Shown here piece after piece: positions 43,207 through 54,266 of a stretch of DNA of 59,967 bases. The notes under the pieces were generated by a model that saw nothing but the letters and a program-made list of their open reading frames with translations, was not told the origin of the DNA and made no database searches. The DNA lies in NCBI GenBank assembly GCA_036674765.1, contig JARVKI010000158.1, positions 1-59,967 on the forward strand. Direction: 5' to 3'. The DNA comes from Seiridium cupressi (taxonomy: Eukaryota; Ascomycota; Sordariomycetes; Amphisphaeriales; Sporocadaceae). Made by a program: the position numbers and the translations under genes. Numbering within the stretch: the stretch's first letter is position 1; each line of letters starts with the position of its first letter.

Positions 43207-44610
43207 TCAATAGAACCCCGGTAAATCTCGTAGATCCTTTCGGGGTGTGCACGTAGTAACAATGAGAGTAAAATTTCGATCCCACGCCCAACGACTCGCA
43301 TGCTCTTCCGACAACTCATTCCCGAGCATTTGCGCCACATACTTGCCAACGATGGGCAGAAACTTCCATCCATGGAAGGAACCACCTCCAGCAATATACA
43401 AGTTCTTAGAAGGATGAGGCGAGATTACCCAGTCCTTGTCGGGGGTAGACGCATCCCTGTATAAGTACTCAGCGCACGACAGGCGCTCACAAGTAGAAGG
43501 GGGTTTTACCAACAAAGCCAGTATTTTTCAGGTCTCATGCCCTTGATGTAGTCTTTGAATAAAACCTGCTTGAATTTGAGGGAGTTTTCCTTGAGCGCAT
43601 CTGGAAGATCCAGTGACCATGTCATCTGCGTGGGGTTTGATGGCTGCACAGAGATCTCCTGCTTCGATGGCTCATGATACACTTTGCTTGTGTAGGGACA
43701 CTCCTGAGTGCACTTGACCAAATGTGCACCACTCGAGCTGCCGAGAGGAATGCACCCGGCTACATCGAGTTCTTCAGTTAGATGGATTTCCTACTAGCCA
43801 AATGAGTTGCCTACCTGGAAAGTCGCCATACGGGTCCACAATCACCGGGGCATCCTTGAACTTTGCCTCTTCCCCTGAGCCAAGTATGAATGCACACATC
43901 AAGACACCTGCCGCTGCCATTCGTTCATCCGCATGAATATACGGGCGATCCGGAGCGCTCTCTGCCAAAAGCCAGGGGGTGTAAGCCCCCAAGGCCAGGG
44001 TGACCTTCTTTGCCAAAAGTTGGCGTCCGTCTGCTGTGGATACTCCAGTACATGTGACATCGTCTTCGAACATGACCTTCGATACCGTAGCGACCTCATG
44101 TCTCACGCCGAGATCAACAGCAGACTGAATAAACGCTCGTAAGACGGCCGCAGCGTCGCCCCAGCCAGCGCTAGGATTCCAGACGCAGTGAGATGCCTCT
44201 GTTAAATCTCAGTGGCCCAGAACGGGAAAGCGCTGTCGGGCTTCCTCGGTACTGAGAAGTTCCATGGGTGACTTTCCACGACCCAACAGCTTCGCAAATC
44301 CTTCGTTAAACTGCTCGCCCTTATTTCCGGCCACACACCAGATGACGCCTATCTGGTGGAAGAATAGTTGGAAGACAGGGTCACTTGACCAAGAGTTCAT
44401 TGCCTCAAGTGCGAGTCGCATATACATTGGGTCAGCATACTCGGCCCTGATAATCTTGTTGAGATCATGTGCTGCTGCGACCGGGCTTGGGGACGGAACT
44501 CGATCGACGAGGACCACATCAGCATTGGGATATGCTTGCTTGAGGTGAAACGCTGTCGATGCACCGAAGCACCCCGCGCCGACTATCAGATAGTCCGGGA
44601 TGTCGGACAT
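43207..44610 (-). pseudogene. FAD amine oxidase (sarcosine/fructosyl-amino-acid type) with in-frame TGA
   Basis: Three exons (44610-43815, 43759-43510, 43456-43207) would encode 431 residues of an FAD-linked oxidase of secondary amines, such as sarcosine, pipecolate or fructosyl amino acids. The N-terminus YLIVGAGCFGASTAFHL is the FAD-binding site. The covalent-FAD Cys is likely in EKYWLCWDASTPDKDW, which forms across the last splice, and the C-terminus GGGSFHGWKFLPIVGKYV is diagnostic. The only fault is a TGA at 44209-44211 between FPVLGH and DLTEASH; sequence on both sides is in the same frame and well conserved. No usable splice site of normal length removes it. It is either a recent nonsense mutation, a sequencing error or, less likely, read-through. 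Introns elsewhere are normal (55 and 53 bp). Confidence 0.82.
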
Positions 44611-44997
44611 TTCGGGCTATTGAGTCATGTCACCACTTGTTTAGAACCAAGGTCTGGAGAATGTTAACTCGTGGATCAACTGGCTTCGAGGACGGATGGT
44701 ATAATGACACCAGCCCTTATATGTGCAGAGTCTTATCAGAAAGAGAAGCGGGAAAGTTTGCCTGTTCGAGTACCCAGGTGACACAGGTGCAAGTCGAGTT
44801 GACTTAAGGTACACTTGGGGTCCGGAAGTGTACGGGAGACCAGCCTAGTCTGTGTTATACATGTTGATACAGAAGTTGTCCATTAAGTACAGAGTGTTAC
44901 AAAATTATATGTTGTAGGAGCCGAAAATGGAAGTGCATGTGCCAAAATCAAACGGTATTAGAGCTGCTATTATCTAAGCCATAAAACCCCGCTCTCT
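44611..44997. other. Intergenic, no gene recognised
   Basis: The 387-bp upstream region of the oxidase and 3' flank of the monooxygenase. No coding signal. Confidence 0.5.
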
Positions 44998-46521
44998 TCA
45001 CTCGTTCCGCTCCGAGTCAGACCCGACGTCCTTTTCGGCGGCGGCGGCGGCAACCGGGCTGATGGTAGGGATCGGGAAGTCCCACCCGAGTGAGCCGCCA
45101 AACACGTGGGCGTCAGTGCGAGCGGTTGCTTCCTCGGGGAGGAAGTCGAGTACGCGGCCCCGGCGCATAATATTGCCGAGTGCGTTTGTGCTCGCCCAGA
45201 TCTCAAAGTTGGGTATAAGGACAGGAAGGACATGTTCAAGGGCCCAGAAGATAGCAGCCGGCAACCACTGGCGCGGCCGCGCACATTGTCTCGTTACTCT
45301 TGCACTGGCGGCAGAGATGTTGGCCACGTCGTCGTCGACCTTCCGGGCTGTCTGGTAGCGCGCAAAGATGTTATCCAGGGTCTCGGCTGAGGGCGGCGGC
45401 GCGTCCACCTTCTGTACCACCTCACTGTGCAGCAGGGACGTCAGCACAGCCACGTCGTTGACACCCGAGTTGTAGCCCCAGCCGAAGTTAGGTGTGAATC
45501 TATGGACGGCGTCGCCGGCGAGGACAACGCGTCCACCAGCGGCCGGCGTCAGATGCCAGTGCGGGAGAACGCCTTCGAGCTGGTCCGCCATGCCGCAGGC
45601 CGTGCGCGTAGGCCAGACATCGCCAAAGGTCAGGCCGGGCAGGACGTGCATGCCGGCGAAGCGCGCCGCCAGCTGTTCCTGGTCGTCCATTGTATAATCA
45701 CAACGTGCATCGGTAGGGCTCTCGAGCTGCTCGTATAAGAAGAACCAGCTCTGGTCGTGCGCCGTCATGAACATAAGACTACGTTCCGAGCCGTGGGCCT
45801 CGACGTTGGATTTGGGTGGACACGCCGCCGGACGTGGGCAGGTGCCCCATAGACAGCGGTACTCAGCCCGGAACGGCCTCTCTGGGTTGGTGTCGGCACC
45901 GCTTTTCAGGGCCAGTGCCCGCATCACAGCACGCGTCTTGCTATGAACACCGTCGACACCGAGAACCATGGTCCCGCGCTCCACGGTGCCGTCCTCGCAG
46001 CGCACCGTAATACCTGACGCGTCAGGCTCGAGCTCGCACACCTTCTTTCCCATCAGAATGCGGGTGGCACGCACGTCTTTGGGGAGCGCGTTGTACAGCA
46101 CGCGGACGAGGTCTTGCCGGTGGAAGTTCCAGGGCGGCGTGCCGAATAGTTGGCGATGGACTGGACCTGGCGAGCCAGTGCGGTAGACCTTGCCTGCGTG
46201 CGTCACCGTCGTCCTGGTCTCCATCGGCACGCTTTGAGCCTCCATTGCCTCGAACAGCCCGAGCTGGTGCCACACCCGTTGGGTCGAGGTATAGGCCAGC
46301 AGACTGGCGCCCTCCTCGGGCATACACGTATCACGCGCCTCGAGCATGACAAAGTCGATGCCCGCGTGGAGCAGCGCGTGCGCCGCCGTCAGGCCGACAG
46401 GGCCACCACCCACAATGACAACGCGGAACCGCTCCGACGCTGATGGTGCCTCCATCATGTTCAATGGCGCTCTCGAGGATCGAGAGGTAGCTAGCCTGGA
46501 AGAAAACAGTCGTACCCACAC
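44998..46521 (-). CDS. FAD-dependent monooxygenase (PHBH/PaxM-like fold)
   Basis: Single exon, 507 residues from 46521, or 486 from the Met at 46458 (MMEAPSASERF). The Rossmann motif FRVVIVGGGPVGLTAAHALL is followed by the acidic adenosine-binding residue in MLEARD, the DG motif in VLGVDGVHSKTR, and the GD motif in VVLAGDAVHRFTPNFGWGYN. Near residues 420-450 a hydrophobic stretch (WLPAAIFWALEHVLPVLIP) suggests membrane association, as in fungal FAD epoxidases and hydroxylases of secondary metabolism. The active-site Asn-rich/Gly pattern is normal and no domain is missing. A terpene cyclase or polyketide synthase, the usual partner, is not in the window. The substrate is unknown; the C-terminal tail is acidic. 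Confidence 0.88.
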   Translation of the reverse strand: MWVRLFSSRLATSRSSRAPLNMMEAPSASERFRVVIVGGGPVGLTAAHALLHAGIDFVMLEARDTCMPEEGASLLAYTSTQRVWHQLGLFEAMEAQSVPMETRTTVTHAGKVYRTGSPGPVHRQLFGTPPWNFHRQDLVRVLYNALPKDVRATRILMGKKVCELEPDASGITVRCEDGTVERGTMVLGVDGVHSKTRAVMRALALKSGADTNPERPFRAEYRCLWGTCPRPAACPPKSNVEAHGSERSLMFMTAHDQSWFFLYEQLESPTDARCDYTMDDQEQLAARFAGMHVLPGLTFGDVWPTRTACGMADQLEGVLPHWHLTPAAGGRVVLAGDAVHRFTPNFGWGYNSGVNDVAVLTSLLHSEVVQKVDAPPPSAETLDNIFARYQTARKVDDDVANISAASARVTRQCARPRQWLPAAIFWALEHVLPVLIPNFEIWASTNALGNIMRRGRVLDFLPEEATARTDAHVFGGSLGWDFPIPTISPVAAAAAEKDVGSDSERNE

Positions 46522-47152
46522 TTAGCTATGTGTTTGCGATGCTTGATTAACTCGGGAAATCGGTGAGCCGAGCAGCGCAGGAGTTCCAGGATTCTGGTTC
46601 GCGATTGTTCGCCAACAGGGAAGAAGTGAGGGCCAAAAGAATTAGTGAGGGAAAGGAGTGCCGTTTCTCTGGTTTGTCTCCCCCCTTGTTCATACACCGC
46701 TTTTCAACAGGACCGTAGAGGTGCCGGTATCGTGGACCTGACCCGCAGATCTGCGTTTTGTTCTAGAGCAGGGGCAAGGGTCGAAATGAGCCCCATCAAA
46801 TACGACCTGTTCAAAATTATATCTACGATTGTCCGTGATAACGGAAAGTGACAGTCGTTAATCCGCCGGCAGTGAATGCAGTACGGAGGTAGCTTCATCA
46901 GAGCCAAGCCAGTCCTTCGTTACGAGTACCAAGCATTGGCGTACTATTTTTCATCACGCAAGCCGATGGAGACAAAAGAGTTCATACGTAAGAAATACAG
47001 GTACCTAGGAGGCTGTCAAAGAGTGTGAGATTCTATTAGTGTAGTGCTATTAACATAAGACAGGTTAAATTAACTACTACATTTATTTATATAGAGAAGA
47101 GGAAATTAGACAACTACGGAGCCTCGCCATTGAGACAGGTGGCGGGACTCTC
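46522..47152. other. Intergenic, AT-richer, no gene recognised
   Basis: Promoter of the monooxygenase and 3' flank of the GMC gene. The stretch 47030-47105 is AT-rich. Short frames only. Confidence 0.5.
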
Positions 47153-49264
47153 CTACGACGAGTATTCGGCAACGATCGTATCGCTGACCTTTTCAACAAG
47201 CTGGTGGATCCAGAGGATGGGGAAGTAACCGGGCAGCTTGTTGCAGGCGCTCAGGTCAGAAACGCGCAGGCCGTCGATGCCACGCACGCGCAAGTCGCCA
47301 TCGAGCACAGCCATCGGGTCGCCGTCGGCGCCGATGGGGGCGGAGCAGGAAGCGTGGTGGCCCCATGACTCGTTGCGGATGAACTCATCGAGGTCGTCGC
47401 CTTCCACGTCGGCTCCAGGCCACACCTCGGTAAAGGCGCCGTCGAGGACCTCGTCCACACCCGAAACGAGTGAGCCGTTGGTGCCCGAAAGGATGCCACC
47501 GATAGGGACCACATCCTTCATGATGGCGCGCGCGTAGTCGTACCCTTCGCGGATGGCTGTAAGGTCGAGAGCTGCCTCCTCCTCGTTGAAGAACTTGCGG
47601 AAGTTGATGACGGGCACATCACGCGGGTCCGCTGACGCCAGCTCGACTGTGCCGTAGTTGTTACGCTGGTGCGACTTGAGGATGATCCAGGCCCAGTGAT
47701 TGGCGTCGGCCGTGCAGCCTTGCGACCAACCCGAGTAGTAGCCGGTGAAGTTAGCCGGGCCTCCCAGCACCATGACATCGGGCTCGCCGCGCGCCGAAGT
47801 GGTCGAGTTACGGATGACGGCGATAGCGATGCCGTTAGATGCGTATGCGCCGCGAGATGCCTGGTCGGTACCCTCGACGAACTTCTTCATGCACGGGTCT
47901 AGCTCCGGGTCAGGGTGCCACGTGCAGTCCGCCGTCAGCGCGAAGGACGTTTCCGTCTTGGAGACCATGGTCTGCTCGTAGCGGTCCTGCAGGTTGGTGC
48001 CAACGCCGGGGAGGTCGAGGACGACGTCAATGCCGAGTTTCTCGAGCTCGGCCTTGGGACCAACGCCAGAGAGCTTGAGAATCTGCGGGGTGTTGTAGGC
48101 ACCGCCGGCGACGATGACCTCCTTGGTGACGCTCACCTGGCCGCTGCCCGTGGGCTCGGCGGAACCGCTGCGAGGGTCGGCGCGGTAGAGAGACTGGCCG
48201 GTCAGGTACTCGACGCCGGTGGCGCGAGGCTTGTCTCCGGTGGTGTCGAAGTTGATCTTGGTCGCGAGCGTGTCCAGCATGATGTCGAGGTGGTACTTGC
48301 GTGTGCCGTTGGGCCAGGTAGCCATGGCCGTGTCGACAATGAGATCGTAGACGCCACCGCGGTGCGAGTCTTCCCGCATCACAAGCGGCACCTGGTAGAC
48401 CTGGGGCACCATGGTCTGGCCTGGGGCGTTGATGTCGCTGAGGAGTACCTTGGCGAGGTAAGTGGCGGTGTCGAGGACCTCGCTGATGAGCGTCTTGCCA
48501 AACGCCGTAGCCGCGGCGGCCAGAACCGACACGATCTTGATGTCCGTCGCAGCCGTGATGAGCGACGTCACCTGCACCGGATACCAGCCAGAAGTGCCCG
48601 AGTCCTCTGCGTGGGGCTCGTAGCTGACGTCGGTAATGCGGGTCAGGTACTGGCGCATATTGCTGGACTTGTACGAGTCGTCACCCGTCAGCTCCGCCAT
48701 ATCATCCCAGTCCATTTCATAAGGCTGCATGCTGAAGAGGGCATTGTGACGCGAGCACCCGCCGAGGGCACCGGTGCGCGGGTAGTAGATGCCAAGCGGC
48801 TCGGCACCCTCAGGAACTTCGGCCGACGTGGCCGGCGTGCCGAGGTTGCCCGTCTGGTTGTACGACGTCCACATCTTGCCGTCGGTGGTGTTGTAAACCA
48901 TCTTGGTGTCGGCCTTATCGAGCTCCGTGTCGTTGAACTTGTGGATGTAGTAAGCCCACTCCATGCTCCAGTCCTCGGTCGAGGCGATGTTCATGGCCGG
49001 GACCTGCTGGATCAGCTGCAAGCCATCGTCGCCGCCTGCCTCGATAAGAAGCACCTTGAAGCCGGCGATGGCCAGGTTCGAGCACATGTGCCCGCCACCG
49101 GGCCCGGACCCGATGCAGACAAAGTCATACTCGGATGTCGTGTTGCTGTAAAATTCGTGGTCATATGACCTCTTGGTGATGAAAGGGTTGTGGTTCGGCA
49201 TCACCAGTGCCACGGCCGCCTGCGCGAGCGCCGCGCTGGCCGCGAGCCGTTGCGTCAAACGCAT
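47153..49264 (-). CDS. Secreted GMC-family oxidoreductase (AA3)
   Basis: FAD alcohol/sugar oxidase or dehydrogenase, single exon, 703 residues from the Met of MRLTQRLAASAAL; 33 upstream residues in frame look like UTR. The signal peptide ends near VAL. The FAD motif is YDFVCIGSGPGGGHMCSNLA, then LLIEAG. The flavin-loop motif is PRTGALGGCSRHNAL. VIVAGGAYNTPQILKLSGVGP is the second GMC signature, and the catalytic His lies in WGHHASCSAPIG. The usual second catalytic His/Asn seems to be provided by the Asn in SACNKLPG, near the C-terminus (FPILWIHQLVEK), an unusual variant of this region. Several N-glycosylation sites (e.g. NNTT-like) fit secretion. Adjacent to the FAD monooxygenase on the same strand, about 630 bp apart; it might supply electrons or H2O2 to the LPMOs, but this is only a guess. 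Confidence 0.92.
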   Translation of the reverse strand: MRLTQRLAASAALAQAAVALVMPNHNPFITKRSYDHEFYSNTTSEYDFVCIGSGPGGGHMCSNLAIAGFKVLLIEAGGDDGLQLIQQVPAMNIASTEDWSMEWAYYIHKFNDTELDKADTKMVYNTTDGKMWTSYNQTGNLGTPATSAEVPEGAEPLGIYYPRTGALGGCSRHNALFSMQPYEMDWDDMAELTGDDSYKSSNMRQYLTRITDVSYEPHAEDSGTSGWYPVQVTSLITAATDIKIVSVLAAAATAFGKTLISEVLDTATYLAKVLLSDINAPGQTMVPQVYQVPLVMREDSHRGGVYDLIVDTAMATWPNGTRKYHLDIMLDTLATKINFDTTGDKPRATGVEYLTGQSLYRADPRSGSAEPTGSGQVSVTKEVIVAGGAYNTPQILKLSGVGPKAELEKLGIDVVLDLPGVGTNLQDRYEQTMVSKTETSFALTADCTWHPDPELDPCMKKFVEGTDQASRGAYASNGIAIAVIRNSTTSARGEPDVMVLGGPANFTGYYSGWSQGCTADANHWAWIILKSHQRNNYGTVELASADPRDVPVINFRKFFNEEEAALDLTAIREGYDYARAIMKDVVPIGGILSGTNGSLVSGVDEVLDGAFTEVWPGADVEGDDLDEFIRNESWGHHASCSAPIGADGDPMAVLDGDLRVRGIDGLRVSDLSACNKLPGYFPILWIHQLVEKVSDTIVAEYSS

Positions 49265-51614
49265 TGTGTTAGCCTTGGTATATCCTGGGAGATGAATGAC
49301 GGACAAGGGATGTGGCTGGGTTGGAAAAGAATGAGCGGCCGAGAGGCGGCAAGCGGGAAGCAAGAAGCGTGATTGTTACGTAGCAACGTAAGGGAAAAGA
49401 GTGACTGGCTTCTGCTGTTGAACAGGCAAAGAAAGGAGAAGAGAGCAAGAGTTGGTTCAAGTGCATGTCCCTACCTTATTAGTATGCACTCGGGATGCCG
49501 TCCGCGGCGATCCCCCTTTCCGCCCCCTTCTCTTTTCTTTCCCTTTTCATGCGGCCGAGCCCCCACGATGCCGCCCACTTGAGCTTCATGGCCGGATTTG
49601 CCGATATACCTGGCGAAGAGTCATGTTCAGGTTGCGTCGACCGTGATTTGCCTGTGTTGCGTCTGCAAGTGGAGTGTCTCCCCCCAGCGAAATGCCAACC
49701 ACCCCACAAGGTGGTATTGATGCCCCGGACCGTTCTACGTAAGAGAGTGCAGATGACAATACCTGTCAGACTGACAGGTGTAAACCCTTGTTATCTTGAG
49801 TGTGACTGTGGGGCGACCAAGGTACCTGAACTACGTACCTATGTAACCTAGTGTAGTTGACGAGTGCTATGGGGCATCATCCGCAACCCTGGTTTTCGTT
49901 CTTAGCTAGGTACGTATCTATTCTCCGATTGAGAAGAACAGATGGAAAAGTTTTATACCTCGATATTTTCTGGTTTTCAAAAAGTGGGTTGTCCTTTGAC
50001 CCTTCCTTTCTTCCGGGACGTGAGTCTATATTTGAACCTGGTCCTGAGTGACAGATACTGTATGAGTCTTGGGATGATCATGTGTCGGGGTATACAGCAG
50101 CTTCCCAGGGTGCGCCCATGGAGCTGGGAGCCAGGGACCAAAGGAGGGAAAAACCTGGTCATTGGGAGGATGATCGACCTGGTGCGTGAACGATTTTGAT
50201 TTCTTTCTGTCTGCCGCGCTGGCACCCTTGTTCAGCTTTACGACCGGTAGTTGATCCTAGAAAAGTGCGGTCGAGATGAAAGGGGAACACGGCAGACAGG
50301 GAAGAGCGCCGTGATCATCTAGTCTCCAAGATCGACAACCAGCTGGCTTCCTTGCGAAACGCAGATGCCTGATGGTCTTATACATCACCACAAGTTGGTG
50401 ATTTGTCATGGCTGAGACTTCCAGAAGTAATGTACATTGGTGGCTCAGCAACTTGGACCTCTTGTCCTTCTCGAAACGCCGGCATTGTCACGGTCTGGGC
50501 GACAGATGAAGGCTTCGTTCCGACGTTCTAAAAGCTTGTTCCGCTGTGCCTACAAGGGCTGAAGTCGCACTAAAAATACAGCCACGTGGGGTTTCGCCAA
50601 AAGCCCGTCTTTTCTAACCAATCAGCCCGCGCTCATCGGGCTGACCGTTGCCAGTTGGCACCGTCATCGACGGGCGATCCCAGCCGCGACAGGCATCCCC
50701 ATGCCACCTGCAACCGGGCTCAGGACAACGCCTGCCTATCAGATCCCCGGTTAGAACCCACATAAAATAGATTGTTTCCCGTCCCTGCATGTACCCAACT
50801 GCAGGGACAGGCAATCTTCTGCCACAATAGATGGGCCCTCGACTGCCGACTTCGAACTTCGATAGCCAGATACGAGCAGTCGGGCTAGAATGACGGGAGG
50901 GCGGAGTCGGTGATCTTTGTCCAGCGGAAGGGCCTTTCCTATGGAGTGTGGCACCAAACGCCGTAGGGCTGCCCTAATTTCCTAGTCAGGTATTTTGGCT
51001 GCTGGAAAGCTTGCGCATCTTCCGGCCCGCGGCCGCGAAGCAGCCAAGGCAGAGAAAAGGTCCCGAGATTTGGCAAAACGCCTCGGTTAGTCACGCAGTG
51101 TGGGCCCGCGATCTGCGCTGCGTTCCTGGCTCATATATCGATCGGCATCCTTCCCAGCGCAAGTACGCGCGAGGAGAGGGGCCGTATACTTCACGTAAGC
51201 GTAGAGAGGATACAATCCACCCTAAGGAGTCTTGGCCCCTGTTATGAGAACATTGCTGTGGGGCGACCAGGTGGATTCTTAAGGTTATGGCAGGGTATCC
51301 AAATGAGGCATAATCTCTGGCTGTATAATTCTACCCTGCATCGAGTATTTCGTACATGTTTGTGCTCTTTTAGGGGACGGTCCTATAAGTTTAGTCTTGT
51401 GCCTTGGTCAAGTGTTGGGGCCTTGGGGGAAACAACGGCGTCTGATATCAATTCCGCTTGTTTTCCTATCTTCTTTCTGTTGCTTTCTATCCACTCTTCT
51501 TTTCTATCTTCCAGGTGTTGTTTTGTTTATGCTGCCTCAGCTCCCGTCGCTGCCACTCTTCTGTTGTAACGTCGACCGCTTTGGAGAGGAAGTGAAAGAC
51601 ACCCAGAGGTCAAA
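49265..51614. other. Long intergenic region, no gene recognised
   Basis: A 2.35-kb divergent interval. Pyrimidine-rich stretches before 51600 (TCTTTTCTATCTTCC) mark the likely 5' UTR of the CFEM gene. No repeat, tRNA or coding frame with a family signature was found. Confidence 0.5.
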
Positions 51615-53064
51615 ATGAGGTCCCCATCATTAGGGTGGGCCTTGGTGTGTTTCATGATACTCGAGGCCGTCGCCGCGGCGTCGACTAGCATGCCCGATTG
51701 TGCAGTGAGTGAGCTACTCCAGTCGATTGTCTGTTCCTTGTCCGCTAACAGAAGCCTCCCAAAAATATAGAAGGAATGCCTCGTTGAGTACCTGCCATCG
51801 TCGGCCTGTCATGTAGCGACGAACATCACCTGCATCTGCACCAATGCCGAGCTTACGGCTCAAATGTCATTATGCGTTTCGGCGGGATGCTCCGTACGGG
51901 ATGCCTTGTGTACGTTTACTCGATCCCATCTACGCCCACCTCGTCCCTTACCTCGTTTCATGCTGACCGCCCGAGGAAACAGCGACGGAGAGGTTCGACG
52001 CTGAAACATGCGACTGGCCTGTAACCGACGAGTCGCTTGGCTTGAAAGTCATCACACCGCTGTTTGGCGTGCTTGCCGTCATCTTCTTCTGCCTGCGTGT
52101 GTGGGCGCGCTGGCTGACAGGCCTGACGGCCGCATGGGGCCCCGACGACTGGGTCATGCTAGCCACTGTCGTGGCATCTGTCCCGCTCACTATCGTGTCA
52201 TACTTGTTTGCCGCCCGCGGCCTAGGCCGGGACTTGTGGATGGTGCCTTTTGATGACATCACGTTTGTGCTCGAGATGTACTACTACTCGGAAATCCTCT
52301 ACCTCGTCGTCGTCTTCCTCACCAAGATCTCCATCTGCTGCTTCTATTTGCGCGTCTTCCCGAAACGCGCTCTGCGGATACGTGTTTACACTGTTATCGG
52401 CTTGACCGTGGCCTCGGCATGCGCCTTCATTCCCATCACCGTCTTCCAGTGCACACCCATCCCCGGCGCATGGCTAAAATGGGACGGCACTTACGAGGCC
52501 GAGTGCCGCGATGTCATGGTTCAAGCTCTGTGGGGTGCCATCGTCTCTATCGCGCTCGATGTCGCCACCATTATGCTGCCCATGACGGAGCTGTGGGGAC
52601 TCAAGCTATCTCTTCGCCGCAAGATCGGCGTCATGCTCATGTTCGCGGTAGGGCTGTTCGTCGTCATCGTCCAGGTGCTCCGCATCGTATTCCTGCTGAA
52701 GTTCAGCTCGACATCCAACTTCACGCGCGACTACACGGCGACGAGCGTGTGGTCCAACGTTGAGGTCTACGTCGGTATCATGTGCGCGTGCTTCCCGCAC
52801 ATTCGCACACTCTTGACACACTTCGCCCCACGCGTCTTCGCCACCACCAAGGGCGAGAAGTCGAGCGTATCGGGAGGTTACGCGGGTGGTTACGGCGCCT
52901 CCAAGGGTCGCAGTCAGTTCTCGCAGCGGCCCGTCCACGGCGACGAGACCGACTTCGTCGAACTGCGGGCCGCACCTGCCCCCCAGGATGGCTTTAGCAG
53001 CGTTACCGACCTGACGCATACCCAGGGCAGCGACAAGGATGAGTATAACACGCATGGCGTTTAA
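51615..53064 (+). CDS. CFEM-domain membrane receptor (PTH11-related)
   Basis: It has 436 residues from three exons: 51615-51704, 51771-51909 and 51983-53064. A signal peptide (about 25 residues) precedes an extracellular CFEM domain with eight Cys: PDCAKEC, SACHVATNITCICTN, SLCVSAGCSVRDA and ETC. The Cys pattern spans both splice joins, confirming them. The seven-helix rhodopsin-like domain follows: PLFGVLAVIFFCLRVWARW, DWVMLATVVASVPLTIVSYL, YLVVVFLTKISICCFYLRVF, and later VIGLTVASACAFIPITVFQC and VGLFVVIVQVLRIVFL. The domain order is that of the PTH11-type non-canonical GPCRs, which sense surface cues in plant-associated fungi and may bind heme or other ligands through CFEM. The tail is cytosolic and disordered, with SGGYAGGYGAS and Asp-rich parts. 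The ligand is unknown. Confidence 0.92.
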
Positions 53065-54266
53065 GTGTGTGTTGTAAACGCAGTCAGCCCAAAAACGGCG
53101 TTAGGAAAATGCATTATGCCAGGATAGGCTCGGTTTTTTTCTTCCCTTTCCGTTATGGAAATAGTAGACTTTAGCCCGGCTTTGGCAATATAGCTTACTT
53201 GTTCACCATTGTCTATTCCCCTTACCTGTTTATGCGATCAATATACTTGTATAATAGGTCTACGATTACGCCTAGCGAGATAGCTATACCCTTGTAATTA
53301 TAGTGTTGTATCGCAGAGTGAATATGGTACCACCTTTTAATCTCACTTAACTTCTCTCGTAGATCGCGGACGATGCCGGCTGAGGCAGGAATACCCACAC
53401 GTAACATTATTTCAATCCCATGACCTTACAAACTACCGTTCCATATAGGTCATTCTACGCTATAGAGCGGCGGTGCTTGGTATGGCATAATTCTAATGTT
53501 GGCGCGAATGAGGGTCTCGACAGAAACACAATCTGGCGATTTTCACTTATCTCAGAGTATCTGGGATCTCTGCTTGAACGGCCGGCTAAGCTCATTTATT
53601 GTTTCGTTACATAGATAGATTTATACAGACTCATCCGATATTGATGCGAACTGATGTATCGGCCAGTATACTACCCCTACTATTATGACAGCCAAAACAG
53701 TTCAATACCCGGAGGCACTCTTAAAGGCCTGTGGGGACGGTATAGATAAGGCAGCACGCATATCCATAAGACCCGCGCTGAGGATCTTGCCTTCGTCTTT
53801 TGAGCGTAGCTTCGTACTCTTGAAGTATACGACAATATTGGCAGCACCAAGCAACAATGGGTGCGACCCACGTAGTCCGTAGTTTGAACAACGCTTCCGT
53901 CGAGGAGAATATTATAAACATAGTTTGATCATACCTGAGACGAGAGGAGGAAGAGAAATATCCCTTGTCAGACGCTTCTGTCGGCCTAGTAGATAGTAGT
54001 GAATTGGATGGGCTTGTTCGGTGATTCGAAAGCCTTGGCCACAACTTAAGAGACCAGAAAAGTGTATGATGATACCCATAAGCACCCGCCACATTTATGT
54101 TGTCTACATAGAAAATCATCACTTTCATAAAGCTCGACAATAAAAGCGACGGAGGACCATTAATAATCATACTCGACCAGAAGGATTGTGACAAAAATTC
54201 AAAAGCATACAACACCGGGACTCCCCAGACGTCGCCGATCTGAGTACAAATCCAGCGATGAATAGT
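53065..54266. other. Intergenic, moderately AT-rich, no gene recognised
   Basis: A 1.2-kb interval between the CFEM gene and the broken regulator. Nothing recognisable; the base composition moves toward AT, possibly degraded repeat DNA. Confidence 0.45.

Noticed and set aside
44190..44230. Mini-intron that would remove the TGA of the amine oxidase
   Set aside because: The only GT..AG pair around it gives a 25-bp intron, shorter than any plausible fungal intron.
47915..49168. Long plus-strand open frame (417 codons) opposite the GMC gene
   Set aside because: Mirror of a GC-rich coding strand: low-complexity Arg/Gly/Val composition, no motif, while the minus strand has clear GMC signatures.
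24897..49264. Secondary-metabolite cluster led by the AflR-type regulator
   Set aside because: No polyketide synthase, NRPS, terpene cyclase or similar backbone gene was found, and housekeeping-like genes interrupt the region.
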